In this document: piece after piece, positions 1 to 6,960 of the stretch
Numbering within the stretch: the stretch's first letter is position 1
How the letters are laid out: every line of letters begins with the position of its first letter
Source: Clavibacter michiganensis
GTDB lineage: Bacteria > Actinomycetota > Actinomycetes > Actinomycetales > Microbacteriaceae
Direction of reading: 5' to 3'
DNA: 64,000 bases
NCBI RefSeq assembly: GCF_021216655.1
Contig: NZ_CP080437.1
Coordinates: forward strand, 2,480,001-2,544,000
Translations under genes and position numbers: made by a program
Notes under the pieces: generated by a model
The model's input: only the letters and a program-made list of their open reading frames with translations
Databases searched by the model: none
What the model was told of the DNA's origin: nothing

Positions 1-454
1 CGGGGGCCTCGACCCCGGTCGCCCGGAGCGCGTCGAGGCCCGCGGCGACGGGCGCGCTGCCGAGGTCCGCCACGCGCGCCAGCACGCCTCCCGGGAGGGG
101 GCGCGCGGGTGTCGCGTCGATGCCGATCCCGGCGTGCTCGTCGCGTCGTCCCACGGCGCACGCGCGGAGTCCCACGCAGTGCGTGATGCTGCCGACGATC
201 CCGGCCGGCCACACGGGAGCTCCGTCCCGCGCGACGGGGATCGATCCGGGTCGTCTGCCCAGGGCCGCGAGCGCCCGCCGGGCGAGCACGCGACCGGTCA
301 CGAACTCCGCCCGGCGGCCCGGGAGCGCGGTCGCGACGGCGTCGCTCTCGTCGCCGGCCAGGCCTCCGTCCACGTCGTGGTCGGCTGCCGCCACGACCAC
401 GGAATCCGGGAGGAGTTCCCCCCAGGGGATCCGCGATAGTAGTTGCACTGACAC
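1..454 (-). CDS. 4'-phosphopantetheinyl transferase (PptT/EntD type), 3' end outside the window
   Basis: Transfers the phosphopantetheine arm of CoA to carrier proteins of fatty acid, polyketide or siderophore synthesis. The visible N-terminal ~150 residues read GRVLARRALAALG, then GAPVWPAGIVGSITHC and GIGIDATPARPLPGGVL. These are the conserved blocks of the EntD/PptT branch of the Sfp family: the substrate-binding GSITHC and the first Mg-binding Asp in GID. The catalytic WSxKES block would lie beyond base 1. There is no ATG; GTG at 454 or in-frame GTG at 448 fits, with GGAGGAA about 14 bases upstream. Family assignment is firm; start codon and specific symbol are not. Confidence 0.85.
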   Translation of the reverse strand, partial: MSVQLLSRIPWGELLPDSVVVAAADHDVDGGLAGDESDAVATALPGRRAEFVTGRVLARRALAALGRRPGSIPVARDGAPVWPAGIVGSITHCVGLRACAVGRRDEHAGIGIDATPARPLPGGVLARVADLGSAPVAAGLDALRATGVEAP

Positions 455-637
455 AACTAAACCCCCGCTTCCTCCGAGGTTCCCGGGTCACCGGCGGCGC
501 ACTGCACTTCGCGGCCGGGCAGCTCAGGGCGCGCGATGCTGCCGGTGGAGGGCGGCAGCACAGCGAGCGACGGGCAGTCGTCACAGGGGGTGGGGCTCGC
601 CCCTCGGGGCGCGTCCTCTCGGGTCCGGACGGTCGCG

Positions 638-1426
638 TCAGGCGTCGACGGGCGGCAGCTCCGCCACGGCGACGCGGTCGCCCGCGGCGTCGCGGATCTC
701 GACGGACGCGGCATCCCGGCGCAGCACGTCGGCGTTGAGGCGGCAGTCGATGCGCACGGCGGATCCGAGCATCGTGCCGGAGGAGTGCTCGCCGCCCGCG
801 GCGTCGACGACGACCACGGAGTAGCTGTCGCCGACCGTCAGGCCGTCGACCGTGAGCAGCGTCTCCGTGCCCCAGGTGTGCGCGACGACGTCGCCCTCCA
901 CGTCGACGCCCGCGGGCGCGCCCGCGAAGGTCACGTCCTCGACGGCGCCGAGGGTGCCGGCCGGGCCTCTCGCGACGTCGGCGCGCGGGGTCGCCAGGAA
1001 CGCACCTCCTGCGACGCCGACGGCGATGCAGGCTGCCGCACCGGCGATCAGGAACGCGGTGCGGCGGGGGCCGGATCCGCGGCGCGCGCGGTGCGCGTCG
1101 AGGTCGGAGGGCCCATCCGCGGCGGTCGTCGCCGTGGTCGCCGCCATGGGCTCCACCTCGCCGCGCCCGTCCGCGATCAGGCCGACCCGGCGCGCGAGCT
1201 CGTCGCTCGGCTCCGCCTCCTGCCACGAGCCGAGCCCACCGAGAGCCGCCGGCAGCCCGCCGAGCAGCGCGATCTCCTCGTCGATCGTCGGGTCGGCCGC
1301 GCGCATCGCATCCAGCTCCGCGGTCTCAGCGGGGGAGAGGTCGTCGGCGAGGGCCGCCGCGATGAGCTCGCCGCGGCGGTCGTCGGGCTCGCGACCGTGC
1401 TGCTCGGGGGTGCGGTCGTCGGTCAT
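638..1426 (-). CDS. RskA-type anti-sigma factor
   Basis: Membrane protein of 262 residues that should hold the neighbouring ECF sigma factor inactive. A cytosolic N-terminal part (about 1-120) contains the short helix-rich segment ELIAAALADDLSPAETAELD typical of anti-sigma-K factors. It is followed by one membrane segment at about 123-146 (TAFLIAGAAACIAVGVAGGAF) and an extracytoplasmic RskA-like domain (about 155-262). The family is normally inactivated by stepwise intramembrane proteolysis. Its ATG overlaps the sigma factor stop by four bases, so the two are translationally coupled. No HxxxCxxC zinc motif is present, as expected for RskA rather than ZAS proteins. Confidence 0.85.
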   Translation of the reverse strand: MTDDRTPEQHGREPDDRRGELIAAALADDLSPAETAELDAMRAADPTIDEEIALLGGLPAALGGLGSWQEAEPSDELARRVGLIADGRGEVEPMAATTATTAADGPSDLDAHRARRGSGPRRTAFLIAGAAACIAVGVAGGAFLATPRADVARGPAGTLGAVEDVTFAGAPAGVDVEGDVVAHTWGTETLLTVDGLTVGDSYSVVVVDAAGGEHSSGTMLGSAVRIDCRLNADVLRRDAASVEIRDAAGDRVAVAELPPVDA

Positions 1427-1974
1427 GCGGGATCCACTTCGTCGAGATGCGTGCGGAGGGCGCGGAGCGCGTGGAAGACGCGCGTGCGCAGGGTGGCGAC
1501 GGGCACGCCCGTGGCGCTGGAGAGCTCCTGGTAGCTGAGCCCGGTGAGGTGCACCGCGACGACGGCCTCGCGGTGCGCGTCGCTGAGGCGCGCGAGGCCT
1601 TCGACGATCCCGAGCCGGTCGAGCGGATCCGCCTCCCGCGTCGCCTGCTCGGGCGCCTCGTCCTCGGCGACGATGCGCGGCGCGCGGGCCCGGGCGCGGT
1701 GCACGTCGAGGATCACCCGCCGCTCGATCGCGAACAGCCAGGTGCGCGCGCTGCCGCGCTCGCCGTCGAAGGAGTCGCGGGCGCGCCAGGCGCGGAGGAA
1801 CGTCTCCTGCACGCAGTCCTCGGCGAGCTGGCGATCCTGCAGGGCGTTGACCGCGAAGCCGAGCAGCGCACCGCCGTGCTCCGCGAACGCCTCGCGCACG
1901 TCGAAGCCGGGCGGGGACGCGCTCATCGTGCTCCGCTCGGGTGCAGGGGCCGGACGCGTCAGGACGAGCGCCAT
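1423..1974 (-). CDS. ECF RNA polymerase sigma factor (SigK-like)
   Basis: Sigma-70 family factor of 183 residues with only regions 2 and 4. Region 2 lies around residues 20-95 (DCVQETFLRAWRARDSF, then TWLFAIERRVILDVHR). Region 4 lies around 120-178 (LSDAHREAVVAVHLTGLSY, then GVPVATLRTRVFHALRAL). ATG at 1974 is chosen because GGAGGGG lies 8 bases upstream; the open frame extends further but without a good ribosome site. A second start at 1926 (MSASPP) is possible. It is cotranscribed with the anti-sigma factor. Its own promoter is almost identical to that of the divergent CHRD operon, so it probably drives both. The SigK/ECF19 assignment is inferred from the RskA partner. Confidence 0.88.
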   Translation of the reverse strand: MALVLTRPAPAPERSTMSASPPGFDVREAFAEHGGALLGFAVNALQDRQLAEDCVQETFLRAWRARDSFDGERGSARTWLFAIERRVILDVHRARARAPRIVAEDEAPEQATREADPLDRLGIVEGLARLSDAHREAVVAVHLTGLSYQELSSATGVPVATLRTRVFHALRALRTHLDEVDPA

Positions 1975-2021
1975 CGTGATCCCCTCCAGCCTAGGCGGCG
2001 GGTGCGCGCCCTCACCGGGGG

Positions 2022-2055
2022 ATACGTCGGCAGGGGGCCCGGCGTTCATCGGTCG
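2022..2055 (-). promoter_or_regulatory. ECF promoter of the sigma/anti-sigma operon
   Basis: Read on the minus strand, CGACCGATGAACGCC (2055 to 2041) is followed by 14 bases and then CGTAT (2026 to 2022). TGAACG, 16 bases, CGTAT is a good match to an ECF -35/-10 pair (general form GGAAC, 16-17, CGTC). It lies about 48 bases before the sigma start. The same element with the same spacing faces the other way at 2107-2140, which indicates autoregulation. Confidence 0.75.
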
Positions 2056-2106
2056 GGTGGGGAGGGACCGCGGATCGCCGCGACACGCGTCCTCGACGGA
2101 TCTCCA

Positions 2107-2140
2107 CGACCGATGAACGCCCGCCGCCCGCCGTGCGTAT
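2107..2140 (+). promoter_or_regulatory. ECF promoter of the CHRD/sortase operon
   Basis: CGACCGATGAACGCC at 2107-2121, 14 bases, then CGTAT at 2136-2140. This is a perfect 15-base inverted copy of the element at 2041-2055, with identical spacing to an identical -10 motif. Transcription would begin near 2147, giving a leader of about 48 bases before the CHRD gene. It strongly suggests the same sigma factor reads both directions. Confidence 0.75.
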
Positions 2141-2194
2141 GCCCTGTCAGAAGCGGTGCCCGCCCGGGTGCCCCACCACGAGAGGCTGCACGCG

Positions 2195-2905
2195 ATGACG
2201 CACACGAGACTCGTCCGGAACATGACCATCGGGGGCGCCGCCGCGGCTGCCCTCGCCCTCCTCGCCGCGACGCCCGCGTCCGCCGAGACCACCGTCCCCG
2301 AGCCGGACCGCTTCACGAGCGCGTTCACCGTGATGGCGACGCCCGACCAGGTGCTCAACGCCGACGGCGTCGCGACCCCCGGCGAGCCCGGCGCGACCGG
2401 CCGCTTCGACCTCCGCCTCGACTCCGCGTCGAACACCATCTGCTACGACATCACCCTCACGGGCGTGACCGGCGAGTACCAGAGCCCCGCGAAGACGGCC
2501 ACGCACATCCACCAGGCCGCCGTCGGCAAGGCCGGCCCGCCCCGCATCGCGTTCCCGAACCCGGTGGACGCCGGGAACGGCACGCGCACGAGCTCCGGCT
2601 GCATGCAGGGGCCCTTCACCACGGGGATCATGAACGCGCAGGACCAGGACACGGGCACGAGCTTCACGGTCGCGCAGATCGAGGCCGACCCGGCCTCGTT
2701 CGCGGCCGACACCCACACCGCGTCGTTCACGGCAGGTGCCGTGCGCGGCCAGCTGACCCAGGTGCCGGTCGGCGGCGTCGACACGGGCGCCGGCGGATCC
2801 GCGACCACGACCTCGGCCCTCCCGGTCGTCGCGGGCGGCGGTGCCGTCGCGCTGGCCGCGGCCGGCGTCGTGCTGATGCGCCGCCGCCTGGCGCAGGAGT
2901 CCTGA
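2195..2905 (+). CDS. Secreted CHRD-domain surface protein with a degenerate sorting tail
   Basis: Protein of 236 residues. It has an N-terminal signal peptide ending PASAETTV (about residues 1-32) and a CHRD-like domain (about 40-190, with ICYDITLTGV, ATHIHQAAVGKAG and GAVRGQLTQV). Its tail reads ALPVVAGG, about 17 hydrophobic residues, then MRRR. CHRD domains are extracellular beta-rich modules of unknown biochemical role in bacteria. The tail has the layout of a sortase signal but with LPVVA in place of LPXTG. ATG at 2195 follows AGAGG; upstream in-frame codons lack a ribosome site. A sortase gene starts six bases downstream, so the two probably form an operon and an enzyme-substrate pair. 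The sorting idea is inference. Confidence 0.82.
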   Translation: MTHTRLVRNMTIGGAAAAALALLAATPASAETTVPEPDRFTSAFTVMATPDQVLNADGVATPGEPGATGRFDLRLDSASNTICYDITLTGVTGEYQSPAKTATHIHQAAVGKAGPPRIAFPNPVDAGNGTRTSSGCMQGPFTTGIMNAQDQDTGTSFTVAQIEADPASFAADTHTASFTAGAVRGQLTQVPVGGVDTGAGGSATTTSALPVVAGGGAVALAAAGVVLMRRRLAQES

Positions 2906-2910
2906 TCCCC

Positions 2911-3580
2911 GTGCACCACGGCCCGGCGGACGCGTCGCCCGCGCGGCGCGCCCGCCGGGCCGCGGTGCTCGCGGGCGCGCTGATCCCGCTGGCCGTCCTC
3001 GCGGGATGTGCGCCCGCCGACCCGGGACCGGCTCCGGCCGCTCCCCCCCGCGGCGGCGACCGCAGCGCCGTCCGCGCCGCCGACCACCGCGCCGAGCGAC
3101 CCGCCCACGACCTCCCCCACGGTCGTGCAGGGCCTCGGCGCGGTCCCCACCCGCGTCGCGATCCCCGCCATCGACCTCGACCAGCCGCTCATCGACCTCG
3201 GGATCGCCGCCGACGGCCGCATGGAGGTGCCCGTCGACTTCGACGACGTCGGCTGGTTCACGGGCGGCGGGCGCCCCGGCGGTCGCGGACCCACGGTGAT
3301 CGCCGCGCACGTCGACTCGCGCGTCGGGCCCGCCGCGTTCGCCCGGCTCGCCGAGCTCGGCGTGGGCGACGAGGTCTCCGTGCAGGACGTCGGCGGCGGA
3401 TCCACGCGCTACGCCGTGACCGAGGTCGCCGACTTCGCCAAGGCCGACTTCCCGACCGCGCGCGTCTTCGGCGCGCAGCCCACCGACCAGCTGCGCCTCA
3501 TCACCTGCGGCGGGATCTTCGACCGCAGCGTCGGCCACTACGAGGACAACCGCGTCGTGTTCGCGGAGCCCGTGGGCTGA
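2911..3580 (+). pseudogene. Class E/F-like sortase with lipoprotein signal, frameshifted
   Basis: The first part (GTG 2911, after AGGAG) encodes a lipoprotein signal ending PLAVLAGC, then a Pro/Ala linker. The catalytic part is in the next frame: VPTRVAIPAIDLDQPL, IAAHVDSR (catalytic His), LITCGG (Cys), and RSVGHYEDNR (Arg). Order and motifs match actinobacterial class F-type sortases. The two frames join if one C is removed from the seven-C run at 3043-3049, giving an intact 222-residue protein. The downstream frame alone could start at ATG 3008, but it would lack the membrane anchor. Either the gene is really broken (or switches by slippage) or the C run is miscalled. The catalytic domain shows no other damage. 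Confidence 0.8.
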
Positions 3581-3601
3581 TCCGCGCGGCGCGTCCCCGC
3601 G

Positions 3602-3871
3602 TCAGGCGGCCGGATCCCCGGGGTCCACGCCGCCCGTGTCCGGCAGCCCCGCCCGCAGCCGCGCCGTTCGCTCGCGCACCAGCTCGAGCCGGGCCTCGTC
3701 GAGCGCGGCGGATGCGGCCCGCGCCCGTCGGCCCGCGCGCGCGAAGCGGACGAGCGCCACGAGGGCGATCACGATCGCGACGATGACGACGACCGCGACG
3801 ACCGACCAGACCACGTCGTACGCCGCCGGCAGCAGGATGCTGGGCGGCTCGGTGCTCTCCATGTCGCGCAT
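3602..3871 (-). CDS. Small single-pass membrane protein (paralogue of the gene at 3876)
   Basis: About 89 residues, no recognised family. One long hydrophobic helix (about 20-45, AAYDVVWSVVAVVVIVAIVI) is followed by a basic and then coiled-coil-like cytosolic tail containing DEARLELVRERTARLRAG. This matches the tail of the upstream protein (QEARLELIREQTARLQAD). Start taken as ATG 3871, four bases after the upstream stop; ATG 3862 is also possible and no strong ribosome site decides. The pair looks like a tandem duplication in one operon. Confidence 0.65.
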   Translation of the reverse strand: MRDMESTEPPSILLPAAYDVVWSVVAVVVIVAIVIALVALVRFARAGRRARAASAALDEARLELVRERTARLRAGLPDTGGVDPGDPAA

Positions 3872-3875
3872 CCGC

Positions 3876-4118
3876 TCAGGCGATCGGATCGACGGGACCG
3901 GCGTCCGGCGCACCCGGCCTGTCGGCCTGCAGGCGCGCGGTCTGCTCGCGGATCAGCTCGAGCCGGGCCTCCTGCAGCGTCGTCGTGATGAGCAGCGTCC
4001 GCCGCGCCGCGAGCGCGAGCCGGATGAGCACGACGGCCAGCACGACGACGAGCACGACGACCGCGAGCGAGACGAACAGGTACCAGGTGAGGCCGAAGCC
4101 GATGCCGGAGGAGATCAT
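3876..4118 (-). CDS. Small single-pass membrane protein (paralogue of the gene at 3602)
   Basis: 80 residues. A hydrophobic segment at about 8-35 (WYLFVSLAVVVLVVVLAVVL) precedes a short basic stretch, the coiled-coil-like LQEARLELIREQTARLQAD, and an acidic/proline tail ending in VDPIA. Function unknown. The conserved tail shared with the next gene suggests both proteins pair with each other or with a common partner at the inner face of the membrane. That role is inference. Confidence 0.65.
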   Translation of the reverse strand: MISSGIGFGLTWYLFVSLAVVVLVVVLAVVLIRLALAARRTLLITTTLQEARLELIREQTARLQADRPGAPDAGPVDPIA

Positions 4119-4147
4119 CCCCCGAAGCTATCGGCCGGGAGCGCTCC

Positions 4148-4207
4148 CGCACGAGGGAGCCAGCCGCACGAGGGACCACGCGCACGAGGGACCACCCGCA
4201 CGGGGGC
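4148..4207. repeat. Four short direct repeats
   Basis: CGCACGAGGGA-like units start at 4148, 4165, 4181 and 4197 (spacing 17, 16, 16). The middle two are followed by CCAC and the last is degenerate (CGCACGGGGG). They lie in the leader of the small membrane protein pair, about 30 bases upstream of its start. Confidence 0.7.
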
Positions 4208-4212
4208 GGACG

Positions 4213-4251
4213 CCGACGGGCCCGGCCCCGTGGAGGAGCCGGGCCCGTCGG
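4213..4251 (-). terminator. Hairpin terminator of the Ig-repeat protein gene
   Basis: Perfect 14-bp stem (CCGACGGGCCCGGC at 4213-4226 against 4238-4251) with an 11-base loop, 17 bases beyond the stop of the minus-strand gene. It lacks a T run, as is common in high-GC actinobacteria. Confidence 0.65.
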
Positions 4252-4267
4252 GCGTGCGATGCGCGGG

Positions 4268-5548
4268 TCAGCGCACCTTCACGCCCGCGCTCGCGCGCGC
4301 CTGGTTGTCGTACAGGTAGATCACGGCGCTCACGACGGCGGTGACGGTGTGCCCGCGGTCCGCCTCCGTCAGCGTGTAGGTCTTCGCGGTCGCGCCCGCG
4401 ATGGCCTTCCCGTCGCGCTTCCACTGGTAGCCGAGCTCGAGCGACGACGGCTTCCAGACGCCGGGCTGCGCGGTGAGCGTGCGGCCGACGACCGGGTTGC
4501 CGGTGATGCGCGGCGTGCCCGCGGTGATGACCGGGGCGGCGATCCTCTTCGTCGGGCCCGAGGTGCGGGTCTGCGAGATGTAGCCGTCGCGGGATCCGCG
4601 CACCGAGACCGTGATGCGGTGGCCGGCGTCGTACGCGGTCACCGTGTAGGTCGGGTCCTCGGCGCCTCGGATCCGCTCGCCGTCACGGAACCACCGGTAC
4701 TCGAGCTCCACGGGGGCGGGCTGCCAGGTGCCGGTGCGGACGGAGAGCGTCTGCCCGTATTCGGCCGTGCCGACGATGGACGGCAGCGGAGCGGTCAGGG
4801 CCTTGGCACCGGGTGCGTCGGCGGTGAGTCCGTCGACGTGGACCTCGCGATAGCTGTCGGCGATGTAGCCGAAGGTGAGGTCGAAGGACACGCGCTTGCC
4901 GTAGCCCGGCATCACCGTGAGGGAGCCGACTCCTCCCACCTCGATCAGGGGCGCGCCGTCGACGGAGTAGTAGATGGCGCTCTCCTCCGGCGTGAAGCCG
5001 TTCAGAGCGCTGCGCACATCCCAGCGGAAGGTGACGGAGGGACCGTCCACGATCACCTCCGGGGTGTACTCCAGGGAGCCGCCGACGAACCGGGCCTCCT
5101 GGGGTGCGGACGCGGCGCCGACGACCGCCGCGCCGTCCACCGTGCCCGCGACGCGGACGCTGAGCAGATGGGTCCCGGCCGTCCCCGGCAGGTACACCTC
5201 GTCCGTGTACCCGGTCACGGACCCCGATCCGCCGGTGCGCCAGGGACCCGTCCCGTCCAGCTGGTACTCGTAGTGCAGATCGGCTCCCTCCGGGATCCCG
5301 GTCAGGTCGACCTCGAAGAGACCGTGGAACACCGGCTGGGTGCCGAAGTCGAACCACTCGGGCCTCACCACGGGCGCGGGGATGCGCACCGCGGCGGTCG
5401 TCGAGGCGGCGGCGGGTACGGCGTCGGCGGCGGGCGCGGTCGTCGTGGCCGCCTGCGCGGGCGCGACCCCCGCGAATGCGGTGCCGGCGGCGACGACGAC
5501 GGCGAGAGCGGTGAGCGGGAGACGTCGTCCCCCGGTGGTGCGGATCAT
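4268..5548 (-). CDS. Secreted protein with two C-terminal Ig-like repeats
   Basis: 426 residues. A Sec signal peptide (about 1-33, ending GVAPAQAATT) is followed by a region of unknown fold (about 40-250) with beta-rich segments. Two repeats of about 85 residues close the protein. Each starts like IVGTAEYGQTLSVRTGTW or ITGNPVVGRTLTAQPGVW, continues with LEYRWFRDG or LGYQWKRDGKAIAGAT, and ends in a YTLT..D.GHTVT segment. These repeats are common in surface proteins of Microbacteriaceae. ATG 5548 has an AGGAGG site 8 bases upstream. No anchor is visible, so it is probably secreted. It may bind polysaccharide or protein; no catalytic motif was seen. Confidence 0.78.
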   Translation of the reverse strand: MIRTTGGRRLPLTALAVVVAAGTAFAGVAPAQAATTTAPAADAVPAAASTTAAVRIPAPVVRPEWFDFGTQPVFHGLFEVDLTGIPEGADLHYEYQLDGTGPWRTGGSGSVTGYTDEVYLPGTAGTHLLSVRVAGTVDGAAVVGAASAPQEARFVGGSLEYTPEVIVDGPSVTFRWDVRSALNGFTPEESAIYYSVDGAPLIEVGGVGSLTVMPGYGKRVSFDLTFGYIADSYREVHVDGLTADAPGAKALTAPLPSIVGTAEYGQTLSVRTGTWQPAPVELEYRWFRDGERIRGAEDPTYTVTAYDAGHRITVSVRGSRDGYISQTRTSGPTKRIAAPVITAGTPRITGNPVVGRTLTAQPGVWKPSSLELGYQWKRDGKAIAGATAKTYTLTEADRGHTVTAVVSAVIYLYDNQARASAGVKVR

Positions 5549-5689
5549 GCGGTCCTTCCTCCTGGGGCGTCCTCGTCCCCGCGTCGATGCTCCTCCGGGC
5601 TCGGCCGCGGCCGCATCCCCCCGTCCGGGTCCGCCCCGAGCGGGGCGTACCGTGGACGGGACCCGCCCCGATCCGTCAGGAGCCCCCGC

Positions 5690-6331
5690 ATGCCCACCGT
5701 CCTCCTCACCGGATTCGAGCCCTTCGACGGCGACACGAGCAACCCGTCGTGGACGGCCGTGCAGGAGGTGCGCGACCGCTGGGACGGCGACGCCGAGATC
5801 CAGGTGCGCCAGCTGCCCGTCGACTTCGCGAAGGTCGACGACGCGCTGCGGGCGGCGCTCGCCGAGGTGGATCCGGACGTCGTCATCTCCGTGGGCCTCG
5901 CGGGCGGCATCGAGACGCTCGAGGTGGAGCGCGTCGCGATCAACGTCGACGACGCCCGAATCCCCGACAACACGGGCTTCCAGCCCATCGACGAGCCGGT
6001 CGTCGACGGCGGCCCCGCCGCGTACTTCAGCACCCTCCCGATCAAGGCGGCGGTCTCCGCCGTGCGCACGAAGGGGATCCCCGCGGTCGTCTCGCAGACC
6101 GCAGGCACCTACACCTGCAACCACGTCTTCTACCTGCTGATGCACGAGCTGCGCGACCGCCCGGGCACCCGCGGCGGCTTCGTCCACATCCCGTACTCGA
6201 CGGAGGAGGCGATCGGCACCGACCGCCCCTACATGCGCATGGACCAGCTCGCGACGGCCCTCACGGCCGTGGTGCGCGCGACGCTCGCGAACGCGACCGA
6301 CGTGAAGGTGGGCGGCGGGTCGCTCGACTGA
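5690..6331 (+). CDS. pcp: Pyrrolidone-carboxylate peptidase
   Basis: Cytosolic cysteine peptidase (family C15) removing N-terminal pyroglutamate from peptides. 213 residues, the usual family length. It opens with VLLTGFEPFDGDTSNPSW. The catalytic residues sit at the expected positions: Glu80 (IETLEVERVAINVDDARIPDN), Cys143 (TAGTYTCNHVFY) and His166 (GGFVHIPY). ATG 5690 has AGGAG 9 bases upstream and a plausible TACCGT -10 about 40 bases earlier. It stands alone between convergent and divergent neighbours. All catalytic residues are present, so it should be active. Confidence 0.95.
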   Translation: MPTVLLTGFEPFDGDTSNPSWTAVQEVRDRWDGDAEIQVRQLPVDFAKVDDALRAALAEVDPDVVISVGLAGGIETLEVERVAINVDDARIPDNTGFQPIDEPVVDGGPAAYFSTLPIKAAVSAVRTKGIPAVVSQTAGTYTCNHVFYLLMHELRDRPGTRGGFVHIPYSTEEAIGTDRPYMRMDQLATALTAVVRATLANATDVKVGGGSLD

Positions 6332-6487
6332 CGGGGAGCCGCTCGCGCCGATTCACTGAATCACTCATAACTAGGGTCGGATTCCAGTGTGACCTCGAGC
6401 TAAGGAGAGTCCGAGCAGGCGCATGAGGCGACGGCTCAGGTATCCAGCTCAGTATCTGAAACGGGTTCATCGGTATAAGGTCAGCCT

Positions 6488-6859
6488 ATGAAATCTTTTA
6501 TTCGCAACCCGTGGCGTCGTGACGTGATAATTGGTACTGTCGGCGTAAGCCTTTTGTCTATACTGCTCGTCATACTTGCATCTTGTGCCGGGGAGCAGAT
6601 GGTATGGCAGATCATCTCGTTCGCCTCGTCCATCGGCGGGGTGATCTGCCTGCTCATCGCGGACTTTACGACTCACTGGCGGAGGAGCGCAGATTCAGAT
6701 CCGGAGGGCAAGCTGCCTCGAACGAGATCGTCGGTCAAGGAGTCGAGATTAGACCTAAGACGGGACGGTAATCTTCGAGCTGCGGGGCACGGAGGTCTTC
6801 TTATAGCCGCCTCCGTTCTCGCAGGACTATATATCCGCGGCCTAGACCTGCCATACTAG
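6488..6859 (+). CDS. Hypothetical membrane protein of atypical composition
   Basis: 123 residues, not recognised. Three hydrophobic stretches are visible: about 13-33 (VIIGTVGVSLLSILLVILAS), 40-60 and 98-115. A basic cytosolic-like segment with RRSADSDPEG lies between the second and third. Codon use is unlike the neighbours, with ATA, TTA, CTA, AGA and TTT all present, and the whole interval 6332-6960 is clearly poorer in GC. An AAGG lies 7 bases before ATG 6488. It may be recently acquired or decaying; that it is translated is only moderately supported. Confidence 0.5.
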   Translation: MKSFIRNPWRRDVIIGTVGVSLLSILLVILASCAGEQMVWQIISFASSIGGVICLLIADFTTHWRRSADSDPEGKLPRTRSSVKESRLDLRRDGNLRAAGHGGLLIAASVLAGLYIRGLDLPY

Positions 6860-6960
6860 GGATCAAGGCTCGCTGCTACTTCCCCTAATGAAAGTAGGGA
6901 TGGCTTGTCGCCCACTTAGAGGGATTTCGCCTATTCGCGATCGGCCAGTTTGGGCGGTCG

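Noticed and set aside
1447..3786. 779-codon open frame on the plus strand
   Set aside because: Arg/Gly/Ala low-complexity shadow of the sigma, CHRD and sortase genes; only its 2911-3049 part is real, as the sortase signal peptide.
4148..4207. Possible CRISPR array
   Set aside because: Repeats are about 11 bases with 5-base gaps, too short for repeats and spacers; no cas genes.
4259..6331. 690-codon plus-strand frame
   Set aside because: Its first two thirds are antisense to the Ig-repeat protein; only the pcp portion from 5690 is a gene.
6350..6362. GATTCACTGAATC as an attachment site
   Set aside because: No second copy at the other border of the low-GC patch was found and no integrase gene is present.
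6876..6897. CTACTT/AAGTAG hairpin as terminator of the low-GC gene
   Set aside because: Six-pair stem only, with a long loop; too weak to support.
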